This document shows positions 42,523 to 52,328 of a stretch of DNA of 64,000 bases, in pieces (position 1 is the stretch's first letter; the number at the start of each line of letters is the position of its first letter). Under the pieces are notes generated by a model. The model was not told the origin of the DNA and made no database searches. It saw only the letters and a list, made by a program, of their open reading frames with translations. The DNA is from HGM04593 sp045646845 (GTDB taxonomy: Bacteria; Bacteroidota; Bacteroidia; Bacteroidales; Bacteroidaceae): contig JAZRLO010000007.1 of the NCBI GenBank assembly GCA_045646845.1, positions 186,001 to 250,000 on the forward strand. The letters run 5' to 3'. Position numbers and translations under genes: made by a program.

Positions 42523-44091
42523 ATGGTCAATAGATTCGATTTTCTCGTGATAGGTTCCGGTATTGCCGGAATGAGTTTCGCCCTGAAGGTTGCCGGCCAC
42601 GGCAAAGTCGCGCTAGTATGCAAAACGACATTGGAAGATGCCAACACCTATTTCGCCCAGGGCGGCGTAGCGTCGGTTACGAACCTCGCGGTTGACAACT
42701 TCGACAAGCACATAGAGGACACCATGATAGCCGGTGACTGGATAAGTGACCGCGAGGCCGTCGAAAAGGTTGTGCGCGAAGCACCGTCGCAGATACAGGC
42801 ACTCATAGATTGGGGCGTTGAGTTCGACAGAAACGAGAATGGCGAATTCGATCTTCACCGCGAAGGCGGCCATTCCGAGTTCCGCATCCTTCATCACGCC
42901 GACAACACTGGAGCCGAAATTCAAGAATCACTTATAAAGGCGGTACGCAACCACCCCGACATCACCATATACGACAACCATTTCGCCATCGAGATACTAA
43001 CCCAGCACCACTTGGGTATTGAGGTCACACGCCAGACACCCGACATAGAGTGTTACGGTGCATATGTACTCGACATTGCAACCAACCAGGTACACACATT
43101 CCTGAGTAAGGTCACGCTTATGGCAACCGGCGGATGCGGAGCGGTCTATAAGACAACCACCAACCCTCTTGTAGCGACAGGAGACGGCATAGCCATGGTA
43201 TATCGCGCCAAAGGAACGGTAAAGGACATGGAATTCGTACAGTTCCACCCTACCGCCCTCTACAACCCGGGCGACAGACCGTCGTTCCTCATAACCGAAG
43301 CCATGCGCGGCTACGGCGGCATACTCCGCACAAAGGACGGCAAGGAGTTCATGCAGAAGTACGACCCACGTCTCTCCCTCGCTCCGCGCGACATAGTTGC
43401 ACGAGCCATAGACAATGAGATGAAACACCGTGGCGATGACCACGTCTATCTCGACGTCACACACAAGGATCCCGAGGAGACAAAACGCCATTTCCCCAAC
43501 ATATACGAAAAATGCCTCTCGCTGGGCATCGACATAACCAAGGATTACATTCCTGTGGCACCGGCGGCACACTATCTCTGCGGCGGCATAAAGGTCGATC
43601 TGAACGCGGCGTCGAGCATACACAGGCTATACGCCGTAGGCGAATGCTCATGCACCGGCCTTCACGGTGGCAACCGTCTTGCCAGCAATTCGCTCATAGA
43701 GGCCGTGGTATATGCCGATGCGGCAGCAAAGCACTCGCTTGCACATTTCGAAGAGTACAGCTACAACGAGGCCATCCCCGAGTGGAATGACGAGGGTACC
43801 AAGATGAACGAAGAGATGGTGCTCATCTCACAGGATGCCAAGGAGGTGCAGCAGATAATGAGTACCTATGTGGGCATCGTCCGCACCGACCTGCGACTGA
43901 AGCGAGCATGGAACCGACTTGACCTGCTATACGAGGAGACAGAAGAGCTGTTCAAGCAAAGTGTAGTAAGCCGCGAACTGTGTGAACTGCGCAACGTCAT
44001 CAACGTAGGTTACCTCATCATGCGCCAGGCAATGGAACGCAAGGAGAGCCGCGGTCTGCACTACAACATCGACCATCCGCGGAAAGGGTAA
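42523..44091 (+). CDS. nadB: L-aspartate oxidase
   Basis: Flavoenzyme (522 aa) that oxidises L-aspartate to iminoaspartate, first step of de novo NAD synthesis; under anaerobic conditions it can use fumarate. FAD motif VIGSGIAGMSFALKVAG (residues 8-24), substrate segments HREGGHSEFRILHHADNTGAEI and the catalytic-Arg region REGGIL-type in MRGYGGILRTKDG, and the closing SCTGLHGGNRLASNSLIEAVVY are all present. nadA and nadC are not nearby. A decayed coding remnant follows at 44123. Confidence 0.96.
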   Translation: MVNRFDFLVIGSGIAGMSFALKVAGHGKVALVCKTTLEDANTYFAQGGVASVTNLAVDNFDKHIEDTMIAGDWISDREAVEKVVREAPSQIQALIDWGVEFDRNENGEFDLHREGGHSEFRILHHADNTGAEIQESLIKAVRNHPDITIYDNHFAIEILTQHHLGIEVTRQTPDIECYGAYVLDIATNQVHTFLSKVTLMATGGCGAVYKTTTNPLVATGDGIAMVYRAKGTVKDMEFVQFHPTALYNPGDRPSFLITEAMRGYGGILRTKDGKEFMQKYDPRLSLAPRDIVARAIDNEMKHRGDDHVYLDVTHKDPEETKRHFPNIYEKCLSLGIDITKDYIPVAPAAHYLCGGIKVDLNAASSIHRLYAVGECSCTGLHGGNRLASNSLIEAVVYADAAAKHSLAHFEEYSYNEAIPEWNDEGTKMNEEMVLISQDAKEVQQIMSTYVGIVRTDLRLKRAWNRLDLLYEETEELFKQSVVSRELCELRNVINVGYLIMRQAMERKESRGLHYNIDHPRKG

Positions 44092-44122
44092 AGAACCAGC
44101 AACAGACACTAAAAATAGTGCC

Positions 44123-44480
44123 ATGAACATTCTGAATATAATATTCTTGCTACCATACAGTTTTTTGCAATAACAGGCGAAAACCAGAAGAGTTCATGTA
44201 TAGACCTTACCGATTTTGAAGGACTGGAGAAGGACTCATATTACCAGCTTATAATCTCAAATCCATGTGATTATAGCAACTCGTATGCCACAGAGAAATG
44301 CATTTTACCTGTTTTTTAGAATCGATAATGTATGCAGGAGAAATATCCTCAACCATTGTTCACCGGTTCTATGAATATATGACTCCATATTAAAAGAGCC
44401 TCCTCCGACACCGGAAACCATATCGGAAGCCTGTCGAAGAATGACAAATACTTCAAAAGCAAATCGCTCTTATTTTTTAA
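44123..44480 (+). pseudogene. Decayed remnant of a small exported protein
   Basis: The 547-base gap between nadB and purH contains broken coding sequence. An ATG at 44123 opens a signal-peptide-like MNILNIIFLLPYSF but hits a stop at a run of six T. Shifting frame at that run restores FAITGENQKSSCIDLTDFEG, then LEKDSYYQLIISNPCDYSNS and a stop at 44317-44319. Further on, near 44405-44475, the phrase SDTGNHIGSLSKNDKYFKSK is readable. This looks like a frameshifted, eroding secreted protein gene. The phrases could be chance, but their composition is protein-like and no RNA or repeat explains the region. 44480-44638 holds the purH promoter. Confidence 0.4.
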
Positions 44481-44547
44481 TATTTATATTATCTAAATTG
44501 TTGAAAAATAAGCCACTTTTTATAGTGCAAAATCGCGCAAAAAAAGC

Positions 44548-44555
44548 TAACTTCG
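44548..44555 (+). promoter_or_regulatory. Putative -7 box of purH
   Basis: TAACTTCG, one base off TAnnTTTG, 83 bases before purH. No clear -33 element. It may drive purH and the mre/mrd genes behind it. Confidence 0.4.
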
Positions 44556-44638
44556 CGAGAAAATAAGGGCATTTCGGTCCTTATCTATTCAAACTATTGA
44601 TACTCAACGAATAACATAATAATACAAACATATAAGAC

Positions 44639-46162
44639 ATGTCAACAAAGAGAATCAAATCGGCATTGGTTTCCGTATTCCACAAAGACGGACTCGACGA
44701 GATCATCAAGCTTCTGCACGCAGAAGGCGTACAGCTCATTTCAACAGGCGGAACACAGCAGTTCATCGAATCGCTGAACATACCCTGTACCGCAGTTGAG
44801 AGCCTCACAGGCTACCCCTCAATACTCGGCGGACGTGTGAAGACACTCCATCCCAAGGTATTCGGCGGTATCCTCGGTCGCAGGGAACTGGAAAAAGACC
44901 AGCAGCAGATGGCAGAATATGAGATTCCCGAGATCGACCTTGTAATCGTTGACCTCTACCCGTTTGAGCAGACAGTCGCATCGGGAGCATGCGAGGCAGA
45001 CATCATCGAGAAGATTGACATAGGCGGTATCTCGCTCATCCGCGGTGCAGCCAAGAACTTCAACGATGTTGTGATTGTCGCAAGCAAGGCTCAGTACGCG
45101 CCATTGTACGAAATTCTCAAGAGCAAAGGTGCACAGACTGAGCTCGAAGAGCGCCGTTTCTTTGCACGTGAGGCTTTTGCAGTATCTTCGGCATACGATT
45201 CTGCTATCTTCAACTACTTCGACAAAGACGACAACAGCGCGTTCCGCCAGACAAACGACACGCCGATGTCACTGCGTTACGGCGAGAACCCTCACCAGAA
45301 GGGTGCATTCTACGGCAAGTTCAACGACATGCTCGAGCAGATACACGGCAAGGAAATTTCCTACAACAACCTGCTCGACATCAATGCAGCCGTAGAGCTT
45401 ATTGCAGACTTCGCAGGCGAGACGACATTTGCCATCCTTAAGCACAACAACGCATGCGGTCTTGCTTCACGCCCGACATTGGCCGAGGCATGGGATGCTG
45501 CACTTGCAGGAGACCCCGTTTCGGCATTCGGAGGTGTGCTCATCGCCAATGCGAATGTTGACAAAGCAACTGCCGAGAAGGTAAACGAGCTTTTCTTCGA
45601 GGTAATCATAGCTCCGGGCTACGATGCCGACGCTCTTGAGATACTCAAGCAGAAGAAGAACCGCATCATCCTCATACAGAAATCGACAGAGATGCCCCAG
45701 AAGACATTCCGCAGCGTACTGAACGGAGTTCTCGTACAGGACCGCGACTCTAAGGTTGAGGTTGCTGCAGACCTTCAGGTCGTTTCAAAGATTGCTCCAA
45801 AGGAGGATGAGATTGAAGACATGCTCTTTGCAAACAAGATAGTGAAGCACAGCAAGAGCAATGCAATAGTTCTTGCAAAGAACAGGCAGCTCATCGCAAG
45901 CGGTGTCGGACAGACATCACGTGTCGATTCACTGCGCCACGCCATTGAGAAGGCCGGCAGCTTCGGTTTCTCTCTCGAAGGTGCAGTAATGGCAAGCGAC
46001 GCGTTCTTCCCCTTCCCCGACTGCGTACAGATTGCGCACGAGGCAGGCATTACGGCAGTCGTTCACCCGGGCGGCTCCATCAGAGACAAGGAGTCTGTTG
46101 ACTACTGCGACGCGAACGGTGTGGCAATGGTAATCACCGGCTTCCGTCACTTCAAACATTAA
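44639..46162 (+). CDS. purH: Bifunctional AICAR transformylase/IMP cyclohydrolase
   Basis: Catalyses the last two steps of IMP synthesis (507 aa). The N-terminal cyclohydrolase (MGS-like) has ALVSVFHKDGLDEI, LISTGGTQQFI and LGGRVKTLHPKVFGGIL; the C-terminal transformylase has the catalytic Lys-His pair in AILKHNNACGLA (about residue 266) and DAFFPFPDCVQIAHEAGI plus the end GVAMVITGFRHFKH. mreB follows after 22 bases, so purine synthesis and the shape cluster may share a transcript. Confidence 0.97.
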   Translation: MSTKRIKSALVSVFHKDGLDEIIKLLHAEGVQLISTGGTQQFIESLNIPCTAVESLTGYPSILGGRVKTLHPKVFGGILGRRELEKDQQQMAEYEIPEIDLVIVDLYPFEQTVASGACEADIIEKIDIGGISLIRGAAKNFNDVVIVASKAQYAPLYEILKSKGAQTELEERRFFAREAFAVSSAYDSAIFNYFDKDDNSAFRQTNDTPMSLRYGENPHQKGAFYGKFNDMLEQIHGKEISYNNLLDINAAVELIADFAGETTFAILKHNNACGLASRPTLAEAWDAALAGDPVSAFGGVLIANANVDKATAEKVNELFFEVIIAPGYDADALEILKQKKNRIILIQKSTEMPQKTFRSVLNGVLVQDRDSKVEVAADLQVVSKIAPKEDEIEDMLFANKIVKHSKSNAIVLAKNRQLIASGVGQTSRVDSLRHAIEKAGSFGFSLEGAVMASDAFFPFPDCVQIAHEAGITAVVHPGGSIRDKESVDYCDANGVAMVITGFRHFKH

Positions 46163-46184
46163 TCTTTAAAAACAGAAAAACAGA

Positions 46185-47201
46185 ATGGGCTTATTTTCAT
46201 TCACACAGGATGTTGCCATTGACCTTGGTACAGCCAACACCATCATATCCTACAACGGAAAGATTGTCGTTGACGAGCCGTCGGTTGTGGCGATAGACGG
46301 ACAGAAAAAAATGATCGCGGTCGGTGAGAAGGCAAAGCAGATGCACGAGAAGACCAACCCGAACATACAGACAATACGTCCTCTCAGGGACGGTGTGATT
46401 GCAGACTTCTATGCCTGCGAGATGATGATGCGCGGATTCATTGACAAGGTAAACATGGGCAGCAAGCTCTTCTCGCCTTCGCTCAGAATGGTAATCGGCG
46501 TTCCCTACGGATCTACCGAAGTTGAGCTCCGTGCCGTACGCGACTCTGCGGAGCATGCCGGCGGACGCGACGTATATCTCATATACGAACCCATGGCATC
46601 GGCTCTCGGTATCGGCCTCGACGTGCTTGCACCCGAGGGCAACATGGTAGTTGACATAGGTGGCGGCTCAACGGAAATCGCGGTAATCTCATTGGGAGGC
46701 ATTGTGTCAAACGGTTCATTGCGTACCGCCGGAGACGACTTCACAGCCGACATCCAGGACTACATGAGCCGCCAGCACAACGTACGCGTCAGCGAGCGTA
46801 TGGCCGAGCGTATCAAGATACACGTAGGCTCGGCACTTACCGACCTTGGCGACGAGGCACCACAGGACTATATCGTACACGGTCCTAACCGTATCACCGC
46901 GATGCCTATCGAGGTACCCGTATGCTACCAAGAGATTGCACACTGTATCGACAAGTCAATCATAAAGATCGAGAACGCCATCATCAGCGCATTGGAGCAT
47001 ACTCCGCCCGAACTTTATGCCGACATCGTACACAACGGCATCTACCTTGCCGGCGGCGGTGCGTTGCTCCGCGGACTGGACAAGCGTCTGTCCAACAAGA
47101 TTAACATACCTTTCCACATTGCCGAGAACCCTCTCTACTGTGTGGCAAAGGGTACTGCGCTGGCACTCAACGACCTCGGCTATCCGTTCCTCATGAGATA
47201 A
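46185..47201 (+). CDS. mreB: Rod shape-determining actin homologue MreB
   Basis: Cytosolic actin-like ATPase (338 aa) that guides the elongation machinery. Phosphate-1 and -2 loops are clear: AIDLGTANTIISY near residue 10 and VVDIGGGSTEIAVISLGG near 155, plus the adenosine motif YLAGGGALLRGLD near 290. RPLRDGVIADF is the usual MreB signature. It heads mreB-mreC-mreD-mrdA-rodA, the standard Bacteroidetes order. Confidence 0.97.
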   Translation: MGLFSFTQDVAIDLGTANTIISYNGKIVVDEPSVVAIDGQKKMIAVGEKAKQMHEKTNPNIQTIRPLRDGVIADFYACEMMMRGFIDKVNMGSKLFSPSLRMVIGVPYGSTEVELRAVRDSAEHAGGRDVYLIYEPMASALGIGLDVLAPEGNMVVDIGGGSTEIAVISLGGIVSNGSLRTAGDDFTADIQDYMSRQHNVRVSERMAERIKIHVGSALTDLGDEAPQDYIVHGPNRITAMPIEVPVCYQEIAHCIDKSIIKIENAIISALEHTPPELYADIVHNGIYLAGGGALLRGLDKRLSNKINIPFHIAENPLYCVAKGTALALNDLGYPFLMR

Positions 47202-47213
47202 ACCGACAAGGCC

Positions 47214-48059
47214 GTGCAGAACATACTGAACTTTTTCATCAAGCACAATCACTGGTTCCTTTTCATTCTTTTGGAAGGAATCAGTATTGTGCTTATTGTC
47301 AGTTTCAACAACTACCAGAGTGCGGCCGTATTCACGTCGGCCAACAGCGTAGTCGGGAAAATCTACTCAACCATAACAGACGTTGAGAACTACTTCACGC
47401 TGGAGGAGAAGAACGAGGCACTTGTCAGCCATAACAAGACGCTGCTCGAGGAGGTTGAATCGCTCAAAAAGACCATTGCCGCATACGAAGAGAACGTATT
47501 GCTTACTGAACTTCCAGTTTTTTCGGACAAGAAGGGCTACTACTACAATGTGGCGAGAGTCGTCAACATGAGCCCGGACGAAGGCAACTGCTTCATAACT
47601 GTTGACAAAGGCACAGACGACGGCATTGAACCCGAAATGGGCGTTTTCAACGACAAGGGCGTGGTAGGCATCACATACACCTCATCAGGAGGATACTCTC
47701 TGGTGCTGCCGCTGGTAAACGGCGAGAGCAGTCTGAGCTGCAAGATAAAGGGCACCGACAACTTCTGTTCACTCAAATGGGACGGCAAGGACAAACGATA
47801 CTCCCACCTTATTGACATGCCCAGACAGACGGGCTTCGGCATAGGAGACACGGTCGTGACAAGCGGTTATTCCCCGGTGTTCCCCGAAGGCATACCCGTA
47901 GGGCGCATAGAACAGCTTGATGAATCGAACGACGGACTCTTCTTCATGGCCAAAGTGGAACTGTTCGTTGACTTCACAGCCGTTGACAATGTATTCATTG
48001 TCGGCAACGCCAGCAAGAAAGAACAGACAGAACTTGAAAAAAGAATCAAGGAAGAATGA
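47214..48059 (+). CDS. mreC: Rod shape-determining protein MreC
   Basis: Bitopic periplasmic scaffold (281 aa) linking MreB to PBP2. It has one N-terminal span (WFLFILLEGISIVLIVSF), a coiled coil (about residues 57-95) and the two beta-barrel domains with VTVDKGTDDGIEPEMGVFND-type and GDTVVTSGYSPVFPEGIPVGRI. The start is a GTG at 47214, 12 bases after the mreB stop; the Bacteroidetes MreC N-terminus MQNILNFF begins exactly there. The gene ends with the mreD start overlapping its stop (ATGA). Confidence 0.94.
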   Translation: MQNILNFFIKHNHWFLFILLEGISIVLIVSFNNYQSAAVFTSANSVVGKIYSTITDVENYFTLEEKNEALVSHNKTLLEEVESLKKTIAAYEENVLLTELPVFSDKKGYYYNVARVVNMSPDEGNCFITVDKGTDDGIEPEMGVFNDKGVVGITYTSSGGYSLVLPLVNGESSLSCKIKGTDNFCSLKWDGKDKRYSHLIDMPRQTGFGIGDTVVTSGYSPVFPEGIPVGRIEQLDESNDGLFFMAKVELFVDFTAVDNVFIVGNASKKEQTELEKRIKEE

Positions 48060-48562
48060 AAAACAGCATATTCACACGAATAAGAAACCTTGTACTTGTT
48101 CTGGCACTGCAAGTGTTCATGTTCAGCCGTATCCACCTGTTCGGTTACGCGACCGCGTGCGTATATCTCATATTCCTGCTCAAGCTTCCGCGTCATACAA
48201 AAACGTCGGAACTGCTCATTTGGGGATTCCTGTCGGGATTCGTGGTTGATCTGTTCTGCGACACGCCCGGAATACATGCTGCCGCAGCTACAGCAATGTG
48301 TTTTGCAAGAAACCCACTGATGGCAATCTTCACCCATAAGGGAATGGCCGATGACTTCATCCCAGGGGCAAAAAGCCTGAAATGGGGAGGATATATGGTC
48401 TATTCAGCACTCTGCTTGACAGTTTTCTACGCCATGCTGTTCATGCTCGAGCTGTTCACATTCAGCTATCCGTCCATACTTGTCGTCTGTATCTTGAGCA
48501 GCATATTGTTCACTATGCTCTTCACCGGTATAATTGAATTCTTCTCCAGCAACCGTCAATGA
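48056..48562 (+). CDS. mreD: Rod shape-determining protein MreD
   Basis: A 168-residue inner-membrane protein with about five spans, part of the elongasome. Sequence is weakly conserved in this family, but position between mreC and mrdA, length and hydrophobicity identify it; segments LFGYATACVYLIFLLKLPR and LLIWGFLSGFVVDLFCDTPG with the conserved GF-x-G-D-type motif support it. It overlaps mreC and mrdA by four bases each (ATGA), so the three are translationally coupled. Confidence 0.92.
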   Translation: MKNSIFTRIRNLVLVLALQVFMFSRIHLFGYATACVYLIFLLKLPRHTKTSELLIWGFLSGFVVDLFCDTPGIHAAAATAMCFARNPLMAIFTHKGMADDFIPGAKSLKWGGYMVYSALCLTVFYAMLFMLELFTFSYPSILVVCILSSILFTMLFTGIIEFFSSNRQ

Positions 48563-50406
48563 AAGACCACAGTTACGACAAGCGCAGATATGTCATGTCA
48601 GGCGTAGTATTGCTGATTCTGACGATATTCACCCTTCAGCTGTTCAGCCTGCAGGCAGACAATGACAGCTACAGGGACAAAGCCAACAGCAACGCATTCT
48701 ACGAAAAGACCATCTACCCGGCACGCGGTCTCATGTACGACCGCAACGGCAAACTTCTGGTTTACAACAAGCCTTCGTACGACATAATGTTCGTTCCCAG
48801 AGAGCTCAAGGGTGTTGACACTCTTGAGTTGTGCGACATGCTCGGCATTACGGTCGAGGACTTCAAAGAACGCGTCAAAAGGGTCAAGAACAGAGCTCTG
48901 AATCCGGGATATTCCCCATACACGGAACAGGAGCTGATGACACAGCTGACAGCAGAAGAGTACGCGCTGTTCCAGGAGAAACTTTTCCAGTATCCCGGCC
49001 TGCACGTACGCAAACGCTCGATAAGGAAATACAACTACGCTGCAGCCGGAGTGTTGCTCGGAGATATTGGTGAAGTTTCACAGAAGAAAATCGACAAGGA
49101 CCCGTACTACCAACGCGGAGACTATATCGGCACCCAGGGAATCGAGGCATCGTACGAGGAGGTCCTGCGAGGCAGAAAGGGAACAGAGGTGCTGTTGCGC
49201 GATGCGCGCGGACGCATACAGGGCAGCTACCGCAACGGCGAGTTTGATACCATAGCCGAACGCGGCAAGGACCTTACACTGAGCATTGACATCGAGCTTC
49301 AGGAACTGGGAGAGAGGCTGATGAAGAACAAGCTGGGAAGTATCGTTGCCATAGAACCCTCCACAGGAGAGATTCTGTGCATGGTATCATCCCCGTCATA
49401 TGACCCGTCACTCCTTACCGGACGCGACCGCGGAAAGAACCACAAGGAACTGACAAAGGACAAACGCAAGCCCCTTATGAACCGCGCCATAATGGGACAG
49501 TATCCTCCCGGCTCAACATTCAAGACATCACAGGCGGCAACATTCATGCAGGAGGGAATAATAGACAACAATACAGCCTTCCCTTGCAGCGGAGGATTCG
49601 TTATGGGCAAGTTCCGTTTGGGATGCCATGCCCATGCTGCACCGATAACACTGAAGCCCGCCATCGCCACATCGTGCAACGCCTACTTCTGTTGGGGATT
49701 GAACAGAATGTTCAACTCGAACAAATACCCCGGAGGCACAAAAGAGGCCATGAACAAATGGCGCGACTATATGGTTTCAATGGGATTCGGCTACAAGCTC
49801 GGAGTAGATCTTCCAGGCGAGATGCGCGGCATGATTCCTAACGCCGACTACTACACGAGCCACCACGGCAACGGATGGAACGCGCTCAGGGTGATAAGTA
49901 TTGCCATCGGACAGGGTGAGGTCACACTTACACCGCTCCAGATAGCCAACCTGGGTGCCACAATTGCCAACAGGGGAACCTTCATAACTCCGCACATAGT
50001 CAAGGGCATTGACGGAGGGGTACTTGACAGTCTATACACTAAACCGCGCAAGACTATGGTCGATGCACATGTATATGAAGACATTGTGGACGGAATGAGA
50101 ATGGCCGTACTTAACGGTACCTGCCGTTCGGCGAACATTCCCGAAATAGAGGTCTGCGGAAAGACAGGTACTGCACAGAACAAAGGAAAGGACCATTCGG
50201 TCTTCATGGGATTCGCACCCAGGAACAACCCGAAGATTGCCATAGCCGTATATGTGGAGAACGGCGGATTCGGAGCCACATATGGTGTTCCTATAGGAGC
50301 ATTGCTCATGGAAAAATACATAAACGGCGAACTTAGCGAGGAGAGCAAGGTCAAAGCCAAGGATTTTGAAAACAGAAAAATATACTATGGAGCAGAAGAG
50401 CGGTAA
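48559..50406 (+). CDS. mrdA: Penicillin-binding protein 2 (elongation transpeptidase)
   Basis: Class B PBP (615 aa) that cross-links peptidoglycan during elongation. One N-terminal span, then the dimerisation domain (ARGLMYDRNGKLLVYNKPSYDI), then the transpeptidase motifs in order: STFK in YPPGSTFKTSQ (about residue 317), SCN in ATSCNAYFCW (about residue 372) and KTGT in CGKTGTAQNKG (about residue 534). The 3' end overlaps rodA by 20 bases in another frame. Confidence 0.96.
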   Translation: MKDHSYDKRRYVMSGVVLLILTIFTLQLFSLQADNDSYRDKANSNAFYEKTIYPARGLMYDRNGKLLVYNKPSYDIMFVPRELKGVDTLELCDMLGITVEDFKERVKRVKNRALNPGYSPYTEQELMTQLTAEEYALFQEKLFQYPGLHVRKRSIRKYNYAAAGVLLGDIGEVSQKKIDKDPYYQRGDYIGTQGIEASYEEVLRGRKGTEVLLRDARGRIQGSYRNGEFDTIAERGKDLTLSIDIELQELGERLMKNKLGSIVAIEPSTGEILCMVSSPSYDPSLLTGRDRGKNHKELTKDKRKPLMNRAIMGQYPPGSTFKTSQAATFMQEGIIDNNTAFPCSGGFVMGKFRLGCHAHAAPITLKPAIATSCNAYFCWGLNRMFNSNKYPGGTKEAMNKWRDYMVSMGFGYKLGVDLPGEMRGMIPNADYYTSHHGNGWNALRVISIAIGQGEVTLTPLQIANLGATIANRGTFITPHIVKGIDGGVLDSLYTKPRKTMVDAHVYEDIVDGMRMAVLNGTCRSANIPEIEVCGKTGTAQNKGKDHSVFMGFAPRNNPKIAIAVYVENGGFGATYGVPIGALLMEKYINGELSEESKVKAKDFENRKIYYGAEER

Positions 50407-51862
50407 CATATTTCTCAAAATAGACTGGATAACCGTTGTCCTGTATCTGGGCCTTGGCATCATGGGTTGGCTTGCAATATGCGGAGCAAGCCACAGCTAC
50501 ATCGAGACCAGTTTCATAGAATTCCTGGACCAGAGTGAAAGAACCGGCAAACAGGCTCTATGGATGGGAATATCATTCATTGTCGGCATGTTTCTAATGT
50601 GCATACCCAAGCACACATACAGAAACGTGTCCGGTATCGCGTACGTAGCCACACTGCTCATAGGAATACTCACCATATTCATCGCAAAGGACATAAAGGG
50701 CTCGCACTCATGGATTTCCATAGGTTCTTTCAGCATACAGCCGGCCGAGTTCATGAAGGCGGCCACAGCGTTGGCCCTTGCGGCATTCATAGGCCGGCGC
50801 GAGTTCAACATGAGCAACAACAAGGACTTTTTCAAGTGCGTCGGCATAATACTCTTGCCTATGGTCATTATCGTAGGCCAGAAAGAGACCGGAAGCGCAC
50901 TGGTCTATTTCGCGCTGTTCCTTGCACTTTACCGCGAAGGAATGACCGGTATATACCTGCTCATGGGCATAAGCGCGATTGCCTATTTCGTTGTGGGAAT
51001 AAAATACGGCAACGAACCATTCGAAGACCTCCCGGTCAACATAGGTCCCTACGCAGTCACAATACTCATACAGGCATTCTCGATAGCCATGGTAAGATTC
51101 TGGTGCAAGAACAGGCAGACTGCGCTGACACTGCTCATTGTAAATACGGCAGGAACCATGCTTTCCTACTTCGTTGCGGTATATCTCATAGAGTTCGACA
51201 TCATGATTACCCAGTACCTGCTACTGGCATTCAATGTCATATACCTGTTGCTCAGGATAAGGCTCAACAAGGAGAACAACAACCTATGGATAGCCATTTA
51301 TATAGTTGGAGCCATAGCCTTCTTCAACTCATGCAACTACGTAATGCAGAATGTGCTGAAGCCGCACCAGAAGGTCAGGATAGAGGTTCTGCTCGGCCTC
51401 ACCGAGGACATTGCCGGTGCGGGCTATAACGTGCACCAGTCGAAGATTGCGATAGGTTCCGGAGGCATGTTCGGCAAGGGATTCCTCAACGGGACACAGA
51501 CAAAGTTGAAGTACGTCCCCGAACAGGACACGGACTTCATATTCTGTACAATAGGAGAAGAGCAGGGATTTGCCGGCTCGTTCTTTGTCATAACGATATT
51601 CGCGATATTCATATTGAGACTTATCAGCCTCGCGGAGCGGCAAAACGACAAGTTCGGAAGGGTCTATGGATATGCCATAGCCTCGATATTCCTGTTCCAT
51701 TTCACCATAAACATAGGCATGGTACTGGGCATAATGCCTGTAATAGGAATACCGTTGCCTTTCTTTAGCTATGGAGGTTCATCTTTCCTCGGATTCTCCA
51801 TACTGCTGTTCACATTCCTCAGAATTGATGCTGACCGGGAGTCGAAGACTCTGAGAGCCTGA
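50387..51862 (+). CDS. rodA: Peptidoglycan glycosyltransferase RodA
   Basis: SEDS-family glycan polymerase (491 aa) paired with PBP2. About ten spans; family blocks GSHSWISIGSFSIQPAEFMK, then VLLGLTEDIAGAGYNVHQSKIAIGSGGMFGKGFLNGTQTKLKYVPEQDTDFIFCTIGEEQGF and the end IGIPLPFFSYGGSSFLGFSILL. I use the ATG at 50387 (MEQKSG), 20 bases inside mrdA; the upstream TTG at 50366 is unlikely. The middle (about residues 215-330) has extra hydrophobic segments compared with E. coli RodA (370 aa), a common Bacteroidetes feature. Its 3' end overlaps the convergent gldH by 44 bases. Confidence 0.95.
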   Translation: MEQKSGNIFLKIDWITVVLYLGLGIMGWLAICGASHSYIETSFIEFLDQSERTGKQALWMGISFIVGMFLMCIPKHTYRNVSGIAYVATLLIGILTIFIAKDIKGSHSWISIGSFSIQPAEFMKAATALALAAFIGRREFNMSNNKDFFKCVGIILLPMVIIVGQKETGSALVYFALFLALYREGMTGIYLLMGISAIAYFVVGIKYGNEPFEDLPVNIGPYAVTILIQAFSIAMVRFWCKNRQTALTLLIVNTAGTMLSYFVAVYLIEFDIMITQYLLLAFNVIYLLLRIRLNKENNNLWIAIYIVGAIAFFNSCNYVMQNVLKPHQKVRIEVLLGLTEDIAGAGYNVHQSKIAIGSGGMFGKGFLNGTQTKLKYVPEQDTDFIFCTIGEEQGFAGSFFVITIFAIFILRLISLAERQNDKFGRVYGYAIASIFLFHFTINIGMVLGIMPVIGIPLPFFSYGGSSFLGFSILLFTFLRIDADRESKTLRA

Positions 51863-52328
51863 TTCCTACATCGGCCACCCCTTTGAGCCTCTCGCAACCC
51901 ATAATGTGCATAAGGCGCACTATGACCGTATCTTTCGAAGATACCGGCAGCGGAACTGCATCTCCCGACAGCTGATAGAGGGCTCCAGCCGTTTCCCCGT
52001 TGCGGCGACCATACTCGTCGTAAACCTCGCAACTGAAGGTATCTGCATGCAGCAGATGCCTGTCACCGGCATCAAGCAACTCCATGCGTACATTCAGAAA
52101 CCTGCTGCCATAACCGGCCGTATGCCTCAGCTCTAACGATGCGTCAATGCCGGTTTCATTTTCTCCCAAAGAACCTTCATACAGGAACTCAATAGTATCC
52201 TGTACGCACCATGTCTCGTTCCCAACCTGCTCAAAGCGGTGGTAAAGCGTATCTCCGCACGAAATGACGGCAAATACTGACAGTAGAAAAAACAGCTTAT
52301 TTACCTTTGGGCGCACCACCTTGACCAT
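51819..52328 (-). CDS. gldH: Gliding motility lipoprotein GldH family
   Basis: A 169-residue lipoprotein (MVKVVRPKVNKLFFLLSVFAVISC, lipobox VISC near residue 24) with the family opening GDTLYHRFEQVGNETWCVQDTIEF. GldH is needed for gliding in Flavobacterium but is kept in non-gliding Bacteroidales; its molecular role is unclear. I chose the ATG at 52328, which puts the signal peptide at the N-terminus and overlaps ricT by 32 bases; the longest open frame would add 60 residues from inside ricT. The order holB-ricT-gldH recurs in this phylum. Its 3' end overlaps rodA on the other strand. Confidence 0.88.
   Translation of the reverse strand: MVKVVRPKVNKLFFLLSVFAVISCGDTLYHRFEQVGNETWCVQDTIEFLYEGSLGENETGIDASLELRHTAGYGSRFLNVRMELLDAGDRHLLHADTFSCEVYDEYGRRNGETAGALYQLSGDAVPLPVSSKDTVIVRLMHIMGCERLKGVADVGIRLSESSTPGQHQF

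Noticed and set aside
42997..43623. A 208-codon minus-strand frame inside nadB
   Set aside because: Antisense shadow; nadB motifs on the plus strand are complete.
50560..51429. A 289-codon plus-strand frame inside rodA
   Set aside because: His/Arg-rich out-of-frame reading of rodA, with no start context or domain.
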